In this document: one piece after another, positions 54,101-64,000 of the stretch | Layout: each line of letters starts with the position of its first letter | Numbering within the stretch: the stretch's first letter is position 1 | Assembly: GCA_034440615.1 (NCBI GenBank) | Contig: JAOTOM010002938.1 | Span: 1 to 64,000 of the forward strand | Source: Ashinkailepas kermadecensis | Taxonomy: Eukaryota > Arthropoda > Thecostraca > Neolepadidae | Length of the DNA stretch: 64,000 nucleotides | Direction: 5' to 3' | Notes under the pieces: model-generated | Told to the model about the DNA's origin: nothing | What the model saw: the letters and a program-made list of their open reading frames with translations, nothing else | Database searches by the model: none | Translations under genes and position numbers: made by a program

Positions 54101-57100
54101 GATTTTAGTAAGGCCTTTGACAAGGTACCCCATAAACGGTTAATGATGCAGCTTCAGGTCCATGGTATTGCAGGTAGCATCCTAAAATGGATAGAGTTGT
54201 GGCTTTCAGATAGACAGCAGAGAGTGATGCTAAATGGTACAAAGTCATCATGGCAAAATGTTCTTAGTGGAGTCCCCCAGGGGTCGGTACTGTGGCCACT
54301 ATTGTTCATTATATATGTGAATAGCATTGAATGTGGCCTAAGCAGTAAGGTTTTGAAATTTGCGGATGATTTGAAGATCTTTAGGGCAATAACAGGGCAC
54401 AATGAGCAGGTTTTGCTGCAGAAAGACTTAGACGAGCTTGTGAAGTGGTCCGAAAAATGGCAAATGAGTTTAATTTTGATAAGTGCAAAGTCATGCATGT
54501 GGGTAGGCAGCATATGAAGGCTCCATACTTGATGGGTGGCCATGTACTATCCGTGACTCAGCAGGAGAAGGACTTAGGTGTTATTTTGAACACAAAATTT
54601 GGGGCATCAGAACAGACCAAAAGAAGCCAGGAAGAAGGCGCTAAGAATGCTTGGGGCAATACACAGGAATATGTCATACAAAAGTGAGGAGGTCATCAGG
54701 AAGCTTTACTGTGCATATGTCAGGCCACATTTGGAATACTGTGTCCAAGCTTGGTCCCCTGGTTATGAGAAAGATTGTTGGCTTTTAGAGAGAGTACAAA
54801 AGAGGGCAACACAAATGGTTAATGGTATAGGCAACCTGGAATATGAGGAAAGATTGAAGAAATTGAATATGTTTTCACTTAGATATACAAGGCTGAGAGG
54901 AGATCTCATCGAGGTTTTTAAATTTTTTCATGGTCAGGAACAGGGATATCTCAGGGAAAAGTTTGAATTTAACAGAAATGATGCAATTAGAGGTCATCAA
55001 TTCAAAATTAAAGTTAATCACAGCAGGACAAGGTTAAGACAGTCTTTATTCACCAACAGGGTAGTAGAACACTGGAACCAGCTGCCAGGAACCATTGTCA
55101 GTAGCAACACACTGAACATCTTTTAAAACGGCATAGACAATCATTATAAGAATAGGGGGCTTGTTTTTCTGTATTCCAGGGAGGGTTGATCCACAGGGAG
55201 GAGATGGGAGTTGGGAGGAGTTCGTAATTGTTGAGTGTGTTATGCAATAGCAAGTGAGTCTCTTATTAAGTCTAAACGCTTTATAACTTTATATAGGGTG
55301 TACCTAGCAGTGGATTCAGCACCTTCCTTCGGGATGTGATACTGATGAGATTGTCTATGGTAGCACAATGGGTATGATGGGAGGAGTTTGTAATTGTTGA
55401 GTTTATTATGCAATAGCAAGTGAGTCTCTTATTAAGTCTGAACGCTTTATGAAGTTGTGTGGGGTGTGCCTAGCAGTGGATTCAGCACCTTCCTTCGAGA
55501 TGTGATGCTGATGAGATTGTCTATGGTGGCACGATGGGTATGATGGGAGGAGCTTGTGATTGTTGAGGGTGTTATGCGGTGCCGGTAGCAAGTGAGTGGT
55601 GCTAGATAGGCTGGAGTATATAGCTTCCTAGGGATAAGGGATTGATTGGGGTGAGAGTATGCACATTTCTAGTACCTTTTCTAGATAGGCTTAACCCAGA
55701 TGAGCCCCTGTGGCTCTTATTAAGCTTAAATACTTTATGACTTTATGACTTTAAAGTCGAAAGGCAAAACGATAGGCTGTCTAGAACGGGTTCATGTTCC
55801 ACACGTCTCCAACAACACTTACGCTAAACTACTATATCGGTGATTGTTAGTTGTTTACGGGTTGTATATATCGTGTACTAAATGCACTGCATGTGTAATA
55901 TTATCCTGCTTCTGTGCCATTTTGCGGATCTCTATAGCTATTCTAAGAAATATCTATTTCTGATGTCTCTTCATCCTGTATGTTCTATATGTCTTATATG
56001 GTAAAATGCGTATACCTCGCCATTTCCCAATAGGTACGTGCCTGCGAAATAGGGAAGATAGTCGCCACAGTACAAGTCACAGTTGGTACAAAAGCACGTA
56101 TCTTATCACAAATGCAGCCAAAAATATGCCAGGAAATAATTATTCCCCATTTTTCACCAGCATGCCCACAGCAAAACCAATCGCCAGCTCTCTCAGCGCA
56201 GATTTAGCGGTCCATAGGACTAGGAGTTGGATGAGTTGCCTGGTGGCTGGTGTGGCACGTGCGACGGTCTTCTCAAAAAAGGCTTCAGCACCAGAAGAAA
56301 CCACCAGGCCACGTCTTATACCGATGGCAATGCCCGTACACTCCTGCCATCTGTTGATGGAAAGTGCAAACACTGGTGCAATATTTCGCCGTGAGCAACA
56401 GCTTCAGCAGCCAGAGCTGCAAACCACAGCAATGATTGAATGTTATGGCTTTCACAATGCATTGAGGACTGAATTCATGACTGGGGAATCCGCGTGGGTC
56501 GGCAGGTCCGGGCTCCCTCCTGGTTTGATGCCCTGCTAGTGTTCATTGGTGATTTCCCCTATTCAATCTGATGAGGTTCGGATCTGGACCCTTGGTTTTG
56601 CGCGAGATCTACAACATTGTCTGAATTAAGACCGCTGTGTTGCCTCGCGGCCACAACGTGGGTGAGAGATGACGAAACAAGATGGTCGAAAGATGTCGAA
56701 AAAAGATCAAGAAAAAGAACACCAATGCGGCAAAATGACGAAAGTCATTGCATTATAGTCTTAGATTGTTACATGTTGGCCGCACAACCTCTGAAGTGGT
56801 AGCGATCAATTCTCGCGTATATGTATGAATGGAGAATGCAATATTTCCGACCCAAATGTATCATTGACTTCTCTACCTGGAGTACCAGGAGTCACATTAT
56901 TTGTCTTACCGTGCGACAACAATGTTCTCCTTAGAGAGCACCAGATTTGCAACTTGTGACAGGAACCTTGCTGTTGTAATTTTCCACCGATGCCTCTAGG
57001 ATATGACGGGGTATCGGTGGACGGGGATTCCTGTTTTGAGGAATCTTGACTGGGAGAGCTCCCAGTCGCTCTGCGTACATCGGCAACTGCAGGGCCACCC

Positions 57101-57375
57101 AACCAAACTGAGATCCCCTCCAGTAACGTTCAAACAACATGGCATGGTCTCCGACGGCGGGTGGGCGGCACGGCGGCCCGGGCAACACGCGGCACGCGGC
57201 TCTGAGAGGTGACGCGCCGCTGGCTCAGACAGCCGTGGGTAGTTCGCGGCACGGCGGCCCGGGCAACACGCGGCACGCGGCTCTGAGAGGTGACGCGCCG
57301 CTGGCTCAGACAGCCGTGGGTAGTCGCGTCGCCCGGCACGTTACCTTTGCTGAGGCACGCGTGATGTGCGGACAT
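47982..57375 (-). CDS. Unrecognised 191-aa single-pass membrane protein, 4 exons
   Basis: Exons 57375-57345, 51170-51028, 49370-49186 and 48198-47982 have canonical GT/AG borders with matching phases 1, 0 and 2, and sum to 576 bases: ATG, 190 codons, TAG. The protein has a short N-terminus (MSAHHACLSK), an Ala-rich stretch ending in basic RAASRRWR, one hydrophobic segment LTAICLAVLAIQLTAASVFL (about residues 47-66) then LIHW, a Pro/Ala/Thr-rich linker (about 70-115) and an Arg/His/Pro-rich C-terminal part with LRPQHHIVSKELRWYHEPPR (about 140-160). Basic residues before the hydrophobic segment and no N-terminal signal suggest type II topology. I recognise no family. It is convergent with prominin. 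Intron 1 (6.2 kb) holds a LINE, intron 2 a 36-bp array and intron 3 a 58-bp array. Confidence is in the exon chain, not in function. Confidence 0.75.
48475..49168. repeat. 58-bp minisatellite in intron 3 of the - strand gene
   Basis: About twelve units (GGAAGGGTGGCGGTCCTGCC, GAGCCTCCCACCCAGTCCGC). On the - strand the array begins about eight bases after the exon 3 donor. Long frames here are artefacts. Confidence 0.97.
49186..49370 (-). CDS. Exon 3 of the 191-aa protein gene
   Basis: Acceptor CTCGCCAG, starts LTAASVFLLIHWRTPPVAAP (second half of the membrane segment), continues Pro/Thr-rich to EEP-free linker PPHAEHS, donor GTACGA at 49185, phase 2 exit. Confidence 0.78.
49650..49840 (+). 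repeat. Dispersed repeat family, copy 4
   Basis: GGAAATTATTAAGAGAGGGG, TTAAAAGTTGGAATTATTTG and CAAAAGCCAACATCGATGCG shared with 22260 and 23635. Confidence 0.6.
49945..51033 (-). repeat. 36-bp donor-containing array in intron 2 of the - strand gene
   Basis: About 30 units which on the - strand read AATCCAGGTACATGTGCAGT then GGTGGGGTACCCGGGC. The unit contains the last six bases of exon 2 and its donor. Some pairs of units carry a short insert; one unit near the exon is 34 bp. Confidence 0.97.
51028..51170 (-). CDS. Exon 2 of the 191-aa protein gene
   Basis: Enters in phase 1 after CTACCCAG, encodes AVSATPFPAVAVAGGEKGAA through RWRLTAICLAVLAIQ, and ends ATCCAG/GTACAT in phase 0. The same ATCCAG/GTACAT string recurs through the adjacent intronic array. 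Confidence 0.75.
51171..51784. other. Intron 1 of the - strand gene, near exon 2
   Basis: A direct duplication GTCGAGATCAGA(G/T)GCGGAACCAGTCA lies at 51178 and 51244. Nothing else recognised. Confidence 0.5.
51785..52400. repeat. About 50/56-bp minisatellite
   Basis: About twelve units of AGCTGCTGTAGC(TGTAGC)GCCCAGATCACTCC plus AGTGGCGAGTGGTGTGTCCT, alternating with and without an internal TGTAGC duplication. Confidence 0.95.
52450..52600. repeat. About 21-bp repeat (TGTGTGCCGGTGTGGTGCCC)
   Basis: About seven short GTGTGGTGCCC units. Confidence 0.85.
52601..54069. other. No feature recognised
   Basis: Intronic to the - strand gene. Short open frames here show no protein-like features I can support. 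Confidence 0.45.
54070..55765 (+). mobile_element. CR1-like LINE, 5' truncated and frameshifted
   Basis: Reverse transcriptase blocks are clear: LDFSKAFDKVPHKRLM (about 54098), SGVPQGSVLWPLLFIIYVNS (about 54260-54330), KFADDLKIF with the catalytic DD (about 54357). The frame then changes near 54466 (FDKCKVMHVG) and back near 54600. The C-terminal domain CAYVRPHLEYCVQAWSPGYE and RVQKRATQMV runs to 55126. The 3' UTR holds a partial tandem duplication (about 55195-55580), and the element appears to end in ACTTTATG repeats near 55765. Inactive copy. Confidence 0.85.
55766..57130. other. No gene recognised
   Basis: A - strand frame at 56140-56373 has moderately protein-like composition but no recognised motif, stop-free context or splice partners. 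Confidence 0.45.
57167..57325. repeat. 81-bp direct duplication
   Basis: GGCACGGCGGCCCGGGCAAC through CTCAGACAGCCGTGGGTAGT occurs twice, beginning just inside intron 1 of the - strand gene. Confidence 0.9.
57345..57375 (-). CDS. Exon 1 of the 191-aa protein gene (start codon)
   Basis: ATG at 57375-57373 in context GCCGACATGTCC, ten codons (MSAHHACLSK) plus one base, donor GTAACG. It sits in a CpG-rich stretch (about 57130-57560) consistent with a promoter region. An 81-bp duplication starts about 20 bases into the intron. Confidence 0.65.
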
Positions 57376-57560
57376 GTCGGCGAGGGTGGCGCCGCCGGGA
57401 GCCGCCGCCGACAACTGGCCCCCCGGCGACACCGGCCGACTCTGGGCTCAGTTGACAGCTGCCAAAACACGCCGCGGCGCGGTGTAAACACACGTCAGCC
57501 GACCAGTCCCGTCAGCCGACCAGCGGAGTGCGCGCCGACGGCTGAACGCCGAGCTGACGC

Positions 57561-59454
57561 ATGCAATGCAACCGGTTCGAGAAAAAATGTCCTCGCTTGT
57601 TTAACTACTCGCAACAGGTGAGATGACTAAGACGAGGTGACACAGACGCAGTGGCAAGCTCTGGACTCCCGTGTTGCGCCATTTTAGATTGATAATTAAC
57701 TGACACATTACTTAATCTATAAATCGCATTATGTCTTGGAAGATGTAGCTCCCTTCTGACAAACTCAACCCACCCCGTCTCGGGGGGCGTTTTTTTACGT
57801 CCCCGTCCCGAAGGATTTTCCGCGACAGGAAAACCGGCGGCACGCAACGCCGGAAATTTTCAGTACCTTTTCCTTCATCTTGTCTGTGTTTGATGTGGAA
57901 GCTTGAACCTCGGATCATGTAAGGTGATTCATATAGCTCTGATCAAAGAAACCCACTTCCAAAAATGTTCGAAGATCGATAACCCACCGAAATGAAAAGA
58001 TATTGAAATTCAACTTGGTGCGTGAGAACAGTTAGGCACTGCCTACAAAACGTATCTCTGGGATTTATGTTTGCTGTCAGGTCAGTGACCTGAAGTCACA
58101 GCCAATTTTGAACCAATTTTTCTACTTTTGTAAGATGCATGTCCTTGCAATCGGATTTTTCCCTGGATATGTATGCAGACATATGAGAAGTTCCTTTTCC
58201 AATTTGATTGACCTCCGTCGAGTAACATGAGGCCAGGTCGAAATGAAGTACGCTAAGTGGGCAAAACCGGCACTCCTGTTTGTGTGGTTTATTTCGAGTT
58301 TGCATGGCCTAAACAGAATCAAACTTGCAATGCACGACCTAAATTAGCCCATGAAGCCAAAATAATGTCCTAGTGACCCACCGGAACAGAATGTCTTGTT
58401 AGCGTTGTTGTGGACGTTCCAGTAGAAATCACGGACATTAACAACCATAGCACACTGGGGGTAAAGAGCTGGCCGCTTTCCCAAGCCGTTGAGCGGTTAC
58501 AGTACCTACGCTTGTTTCCCGCCACTTTTCTTCGTGAAAAAAGTTGTATTTCTTCCTCCTTCACCACTGTTCTTCATTGATCAAGAATCGGCCCTTGCAT
58601 GACCGTGCTCGGCTGCTGGTGAGGTTACCAGCGATGTTGCCAGATGGCTTAGTGGGAGTGGGGGTGTGGGGGGGGGGGCGTAACAGGTGGCTCATTTCGG
58701 CAGGGTTGCACCCCATTTCGACTGCAGCGGCTAGCGTTCATGGTGAGCTTGAATCTCCTGTGTTTAGAATCTCCATAGAACTTCCATGTGTTTAGAACTT
58801 CAAGCTCATGTATTTAACACAGCTGATTGCGTGCCTGGTGCTGACTGACTCAGCAAGGGCACGTTACCAGGGTCAATGTACGTCGAGCAATACATTTACT
58901 TAATGTCCTTCCGTGTTGTGACGATGCACGGCATGTGCAGTGTATGTTGTACCTATATATGCACGAGTGTTTCAACCATAACAATGGTTCAATTCATACT
59001 TACTTCATGCATTGTTCTTGCAATTCTTAAACAATTATCGATGCAGATATCACCATTCAGAAAGAAACAATATCCGTCGAAGGCTATGCATTACATGAGG
59101 AAAACACAAAAGAGAACATATATGTATGTAATAAAACATGGCATATAATCAGCAATAACATACAGCTTATTGCGTTGTCTGGTCCTGACTGCTGGTGTGG
59201 ACAGGTAGAGATAGGAAAGTCCAACATGGGCACGTCCACACAATGGCGACGCCCATGTGCTTGTCAGTACCCCGAAATAAAATCAAAAAAGGTTTTCCTT
59301 CTATTTTCGATGGAGGTTAAACTATACCATGGTGTTTCCATATGATGCTAAATTCACGAACGGGACGGAACAGAAGGCGTTGGCGAGGTCTACGGTCACC
59401 AAATTGTGCTCTTCAACACGCCATCAAATCGCATTAGGTCCTTTTGGAGAGGAG

Positions 59455-59456
<2 letters not shown>
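57561..59456. other. Intergenic, no feature recognised
   Basis: AT-rich with one G run at 58669-58678. No coding signal. Confidence 0.45.

Positions 59457-59548
<92 letters not shown>
59457..59548. repeat. (GA)n microsatellite
   Basis: About 45 GA units with one AAAG interruption. Confidence 0.97.
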
Positions 59549-59549
<1 letters not shown>

Positions 59550-59634
59550 GTGCCCAGACCCCGGGTCAAGCCGGGGTCAGGTGGCTCCGCGGCGGGTTCT
59601 GACGGCGGCGACGGCCGCCGTTCTGACGGGGACG

Positions 59635-59740
59635 TTGGCGCATGTGGTTGTCGCATTGGCGCATGTGGTTGTCGCATTGGCGCATGTGGTTGTCGCATTG
59701 GCGCATGTGGTTGTCGTATTGGCGCATGTGGCTGTGTGGT
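59635..59740. repeat. 21-bp minisatellite (GCGCATGTGGTTGTCGCATT)
   Basis: Five units. Open in several frames because of the 21-bp period. Confidence 0.95.
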
Positions 59741-61380
59741 CCCCGCAAGTGCTCGAACAACCGGAACCGTCGGCAGCGCGGGCGCAGTGCGGGAGGCGGT
59801 GTGACTACTGGCTGGGCCGATCGCGGCGTCCGGCATTCATGGGTCGACGGTCGGTGACCCACGTGTAAACCCACATGTAAATGACACAAGTGTTGGGAAC
59901 AACATTTGGGAACTGCGTTAGTATGTTGTCTGAAAAGCTAAGTTTGGGGTGCAAAACTGAGGCATTGGTTAATGAAAGCATTTTTGGAGATAGCTTGCAA
60001 TAATTTGAATTGACATGTTACATCATGTACGGAAGACAAAGATATGAGCTAGGATGCTCTTGTATTTGAGGGAAGTAATTAAATATCATACTGTAGAGGA
60101 AGGTGTACATTGTGAAGGAGTATAATCCTTGTGGTTAGATATATTCCTGAAGAATGGAGCAAGATTAAGGATTGGGCATTATATAAGCCACCAGACCATG
60201 TCCGTGAGGTTAGCAAAAACTACAGCAGAAGGCTCCAGCAAACTCCTCCAGCAACATGCAACTATGGCGCCAACTAAATTAATATCATGGTGAAGTACAT
60301 GTATATACATGGGGAGGCATATGTAGCTATACATAAGGTATTGAGAAAAAAGCAAGTGACAGATGAACGCATGACTATAATAAGCTACTCCATGGCATGA
60401 GTTTAGTTACAATCCGTTCTTGTTCTTGGAACTATGCTATGCAAAAACGACACGCACGAAGTGTGCTAAATTCATGTCATTGAGTAAATTGATAGTCATG
60501 CATTCAACTACGATTCTTTTCCCAATACCTTATCAGGCATAGCTACAAAAATTTCATAATCTTAATTTAGTTGGCATAGTTGCTTGTTGCTGGAGCTGTC
60601 TGCTGAAGCCGTCGGCTGTGGCTGTTGCTAACTTCACGGACAAAGCAATAGCTATGTTTCATGTTGTGTGTCTGTTTTTGGCATGCTTATCTAACACCAA
60701 TGAGTTTGCAGTTATATTGAAGCAATTCCATTCATTATTCATTGGCACTTCATTCATTCATCCATTCATTCAACTTCATTCACTGGCAGAAAATGGGTGG
60801 GAAACTTCCCAGGGATAGTAATTTTCTGGATCGAAACCATCCATAACAAAGCTGTGTTTCTAACCCTGGAGTTCCATGCCAAAATGCTAAATCATAGGAA
60901 GGAAGCGGCCTGACCAAGCACGGGAGGCGACGTAGAAGCCCTTTGTTGGGATTATGTTTTTTGGTATTATTGTGCTTTAAGGTGTTTACAAGACAAACTT
61001 TGCAATCATTTTACCTCAATAAATTGAATAATGTGGTTAGGTTTGGTTAGCTCAGGTTAGGATTGGTCAGTTTAAAAAAGAAGTTTTGTTTAACTAAAAA
61101 AAAGAGCTGAATATAAGAATGTTTGACATTTTTACAACGTCGCGGTACGAGACGGAGAGGAGGGCGTGGACGGCCGCCTGCAAGTGGAGTGATGGTGTCG
61201 GACCGGACTGACCAACGGAGTCGCCGGGCAGGCGGTGGCCCCGGCCGGCGGGCGGCAATTTGACGCGGAGATTGCCGCGCGGGTCGCGAGCGGCTGGCTG
61301 CGTCTCCGTGCGACCAGCGGGCAGACGGGCTGCCGCGCCGGCTGGTGCCGCTGACGGCGGCGCAGCGGGCGAACCACTGC
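59741..61380. other. Intergenic, AT-rich
   Basis: No gene recognised. Contains CATTCATTCATT simple repeats at 60730-60785. Confidence 0.45.
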
Positions 61381-61424
61381 GGGTCCACACGGTCCACACG
61401 GTCCACACTGTCCACACGGTCCAC
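61380..61424. repeat. 10-bp repeat (GGTCCACACG)
   Basis: Five short units directly before the reverse-transcriptase-like fragment. Confidence 0.85.
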
Positions 61425-61620
61425 AGGGCAGGTGCGGATGTTTGCGCCGACCAGCCGCGCGAATGGCGTCGTCACGAGGCGCGCGTCGCCGTCGTGGACT
61501 TGCGGAAGGCGCACCTCCAGCTCCGCCTGGGCCGGCGGCTGCGGCTCTGCCAGACGACCATGCTGTGCGGGCGGCAACACTGCCTCACGTGGCAATACGT
61601 CGAGAAGCTCGCCGAAATTT
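61425..61620 (+). pseudogene. Possible LTR-retroelement reverse transcriptase fragment
   Basis: One frame reads EARVAVVDLRKAHLQLRLG then CGRQHCLTWQYV, similar to the first catalytic Asp block (VxDLxxAxxQ) and the following (G)xxYxLTRxxFG block of Gypsy-type reverse transcriptases. It lacks the YxDD box, is under 70 codons and has no flanking LTRs that I can see. Confidence 0.35.
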
Positions 61621-62475
61621 TTGCGACGTTCCGTAATGAAAATCTTAAAATTTCATGCTTGGTCTGGTGTATTTTTAGTTCCTAAGAGGAGTGGTGGAGG
61701 GGCGGCCACGGTTCCACCCCTTGGTTGCGACTCTGCTGCTTACCGGTCAGCCGTAATGGCCTTGTGATATCATTAGACGGAGCGTACAATGGGGACACAA
61801 GGACCGACCCCTCTGAGTACTGTTCCGCGCTGCCATCTGGTGGGAAATCGCGTAACTATAGCATGGCCTTAGTAACCGGCCGCCGCGGCGTCGCAGCAGT
61901 CATTAACTGCGTCGATATCGACTGGATGTAGCTGTGGCAGCAGATGACAACAGGGCTGCTGACAGCGCAAGGAGCGGCCGTTCGAGGGGTGTGCGACACA
62001 GCTCGGTCGGATGGTCTCGGGAGGGGCCGGAAGGGTGGATCACGCTCAGTCTGTACGTGACGTTTCATGCAGTGTGGGCGAATATCGACTGTCTGGACAG
62101 CAGGGTCGCCGCGTGCTCCACCAGCCGGCACCTCCAGTCCGAAGATCAGTCATTCCTAATTAACTAAAATGAGGGACGGATCCACTCAGCAATATATTTG
62201 ACATTTATATCGCAACTGTTCAAAGATTTACACATTTCCTGTCAGCGCTGATAAAGCTAGTGCTAAAATGTCAATTTCTTCCCTTGAACGTCTTGGATAT
62301 TGAGCAATTGCAAGTCGACGTGAAGGAAATAGCCGCACTGGTACGTTTATCGCTTCTCGGCCTATGGCTAAGATCAAGTGTAGTATCTGTTCTTATCAGC
62401 TTAATATCTGATACGTCCCCTACATGGGGACCGGAATATTAAACTGATTTTTGAACCTTGGTGGTGGGAGGAGCT
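61621..62475. other. Intergenic, no feature recognised
   Basis: No coding or repeat signal I can support. Confidence 0.45.
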
Positions 62476-62590
62476 CAGGGCATATTTTAGCATATCGACT
62501 GCGTCCCATTTTGGGACGCAGCCCCTCCCGTTGGGACGTAGCCCTTCCAAATTTTGGACCACTGCGTCCCAAATGGAAATATGCTCTCAG
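62476..62590. repeat. Small inverted repeat (GACTGCGTCCCATTTTGGGA)
   Basis: GCATATTTTAGCATATCGAC TGCGTCCCATTTTGGGACGC at left and GCGTCCCAAATGGAAATATG at right pair imperfectly, a small foldback or MITE relic. Confidence 0.5.
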
Positions 62591-62669
62591 TAGGAAGAAG
62601 AAGCACAAATGACATGCCCGTTCATTTCCTGCACAGTGAGTATCACTTTGTCTGTTTGCTCTGTGTCCT

Positions 62670-63500
62670 GTCGTGCCCTGCCCTGCCCTGCCCTGTACCG
62701 TGCTGGCGTGCCCTATGCTCAGGTTCTGTGCCCTGACCTGCCCTCAGACCGTGCCCTGCCCTGCCCTCAGTCGTGCCCTGCCCTGCCCTCAGACCGTGCC
62801 CTGCCCAATGCCCATTCGTGCCTTGCCCTGCCCTCAGACTGAGCCCTGCCCTCAGGCCGTGCCCTGCCCTGCCCTCAGGCCGTGCCCTGCCCTGCCCTCA
62901 GGCCGTGCCCTGCCCTGCCCTCAGGCCGTGCCCTGCCCTGTCCTCAGGCCGTGCCCTGCCCTTTCCTCAGTCGTGCCCTGCCCTGCCCTCAGACCGTGCT
63001 CTGCCCTGCCCTCAGACCGTGCCCTGCCCTGCCCTCAGGCCGTTCTCTTCTCTGCCCTCAGTCGTGCCCTGCCCTGCTCTCAGGCCGTGCCCTGCCCTGC
63101 TCTCAGGTCGTGCGCTGCCCTGCCCTCAGACCGTGCCCTGCCCTGCCCTGCTCTCAGTCATGTCCTGCCCTGTCCTCAGTCATGTCCTGCCCTGTCCTCA
63201 GGTCGTGCCCCGCCCTGCCCTCAGTCGTGCCCTGCCTTGGCCTCAGACCGTGCCCTGCCATGCCCTCAGACCGTGCCCTGCCCTGCCCTCAGACTTTGCC
63301 CCGTCCTGCCCTCAGACCGTGCCGTGCCCTACCCTCAAACAGACCGTGCCATGCTCTGCCCTCAGTCGTGCCCTGCCCTGCCCTCAGACCGTGCCCTGCC
63401 CGGCCCTCAGACCGTGCCGTGCCCTACCCTCAGACAAGCCGTGCCCTGCCCTGCTTTCAGACCGTGTCATGCCCTGCTCTGCCTGCCCTCAGGCAGTGCT
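62670..63500. repeat. About 23-bp minisatellite (GTGCCCTGCCCTGCCCTCAG)
   Basis: About 35 imperfect units. Long proline-rich frames in all three + phases are artefacts. Confidence 0.95.
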
Positions 63501-63960
63501 CTCAGGTCGAGCTCTGTTCTGCCCCCAGGCCCTACCCTGCCCAGCATTGTGCCCGTTTCTGCACAGGGGCGCAGGGACTATATTCAGGTTGAGGGGCAGG
63601 GGCGTTGCCGACGGGGCTGGGGGGTGGGGTTGGGGGCTCCGGACCCCCCACTTTTGAAAATCGGCGTATCTCTCATCATTACGACCCCCACGACCCCCCA
63701 CTTGGATGGCTCGGACCCCCCTCGAAAATCCATGGCGACGCCGCTATTGAGGGGGCATGGAGGAGGCAAACCGCTTTTCAAATTATTTCTTTCCATTAAA
63801 TGAAACGTCATTGGGCTACTGTTTAATTTCGCCAAACTTGGGGGCTACCCTCCTGCCCCCCCGCTTCCTGCGACCCTGTTCCTGCCCTTATTGCCCCGTT
63901 CCTCATACTCGCCAGAGCCCCGACCGAACTTCTGCCGGCACGCCCCAGCGGACTTCACTC
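63501..63960. other. Intergenic, G/C-run rich
   Basis: Runs of C and G (CGGACCCCCCACTTTTGA, CACGACCCCCCACTTGGA) form a short imperfect direct repeat. No gene. Confidence 0.45.
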
Positions 63961-63982
63961 GAGTCGCAGTGTCGGGCCCGCC

Positions 63983-64000
63983 ATGAAGCCGGCGCGGGCG
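63983..64000 (+). CDS. Possible start codon of a gene cut by the window edge
   Basis: ATG in context CCCGCCATGAAGCCGGCGCG at the end of a CpG-rich stretch. Only six codons (MKPARA) are visible. Confidence 0.2.

Larger units (their letters stand above)
57130..57560. promoter_or_regulatory. CpG-rich segment around start codon of the - strand gene
   Basis: Dense CpG in contrast to flanking AT-richer DNA on both sides, spanning exon 1. Promoter role is inferred from composition and position only; no TATA or initiator can be assigned. Confidence 0.35.

Noticed and set aside
56006..56539. 177-codon + frame and 77-codon - frame
   Set aside because: No recognised motif, no splice partners; the two frames overlap on opposite strands, as expected for chance open sequence.
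62673..63803. Proline/cysteine-rich frames of up to 376 codons
   Set aside because: Product of the GTGCCCTGCCCTGCCCTCAG array.

Overview
The window is eukaryotic: coding sequence is split into short exons with GT/AG borders, it holds tRNA-headed SINEs, non-LTR retrotransposon remnants and a DNA transposon, and most of it is intronic or intergenic tandem repeat. The content fits an invertebrate metazoan, most likely an arthropod (crustacean-like). That assignment is inferred from the gene and transposon types, and I cannot name a species.

From the left edge to about 41.3 kb (possibly 45.9 kb) a prominin (CD133-family) gene runs on the + strand. I can chain nineteen exons (163-321 through 41178-41271). 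Every consecutive pair agrees in splice phase, giving about 854 residues: five membrane segments, the Cys-rich cytoplasmic motif after TM1, two extracellular loops of about 250 and 290 residues, and a Tyr/Pro-rich cytoplasmic tail. The 5' exons (signal peptide, N-terminus) lie off the window. Two further 3' exons (45120-45150, 45859-45939) fit the reading phase and may give an alternative C-terminus.

Convergent to it, on the - strand, is a second gene with four phase-compatible exons (57375-57345, 51170-51028, 49370-49186, 48198-47982). They sum to exactly 192 codons and encode a 191-residue single-pass, probably type II, membrane protein that I do not recognise.

The introns carry an unusual load of tandem repeats. 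In at least nine introns of the two genes the repeat unit contains the splice site itself plus flanking exon or intron sequence, so donors or acceptors occur in arrays. At E8, E12 and E16 the extra sites are in frame and the sequence between them is open.

Mobile elements: a 3.77-kb hAT-like transposon with terminal inverted repeats over 300 bp and an 8-bp target duplication (1545-5311, in prominin intron 1, antisense); several SINEs with Lys-, Val- or other tRNA-like heads, some on one shared body; LINE fragments at about 9.4-10.5, 29.2 and 54.1-55.8 kb; a foldback element at 35.42-36.26 kb. The right third (57.4-64 kb) holds mainly repeats, a possible decayed reverse-transcriptase fragment and, at the very edge, a possible start codon of another gene. 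Many long open frames over tandem arrays are not genes.
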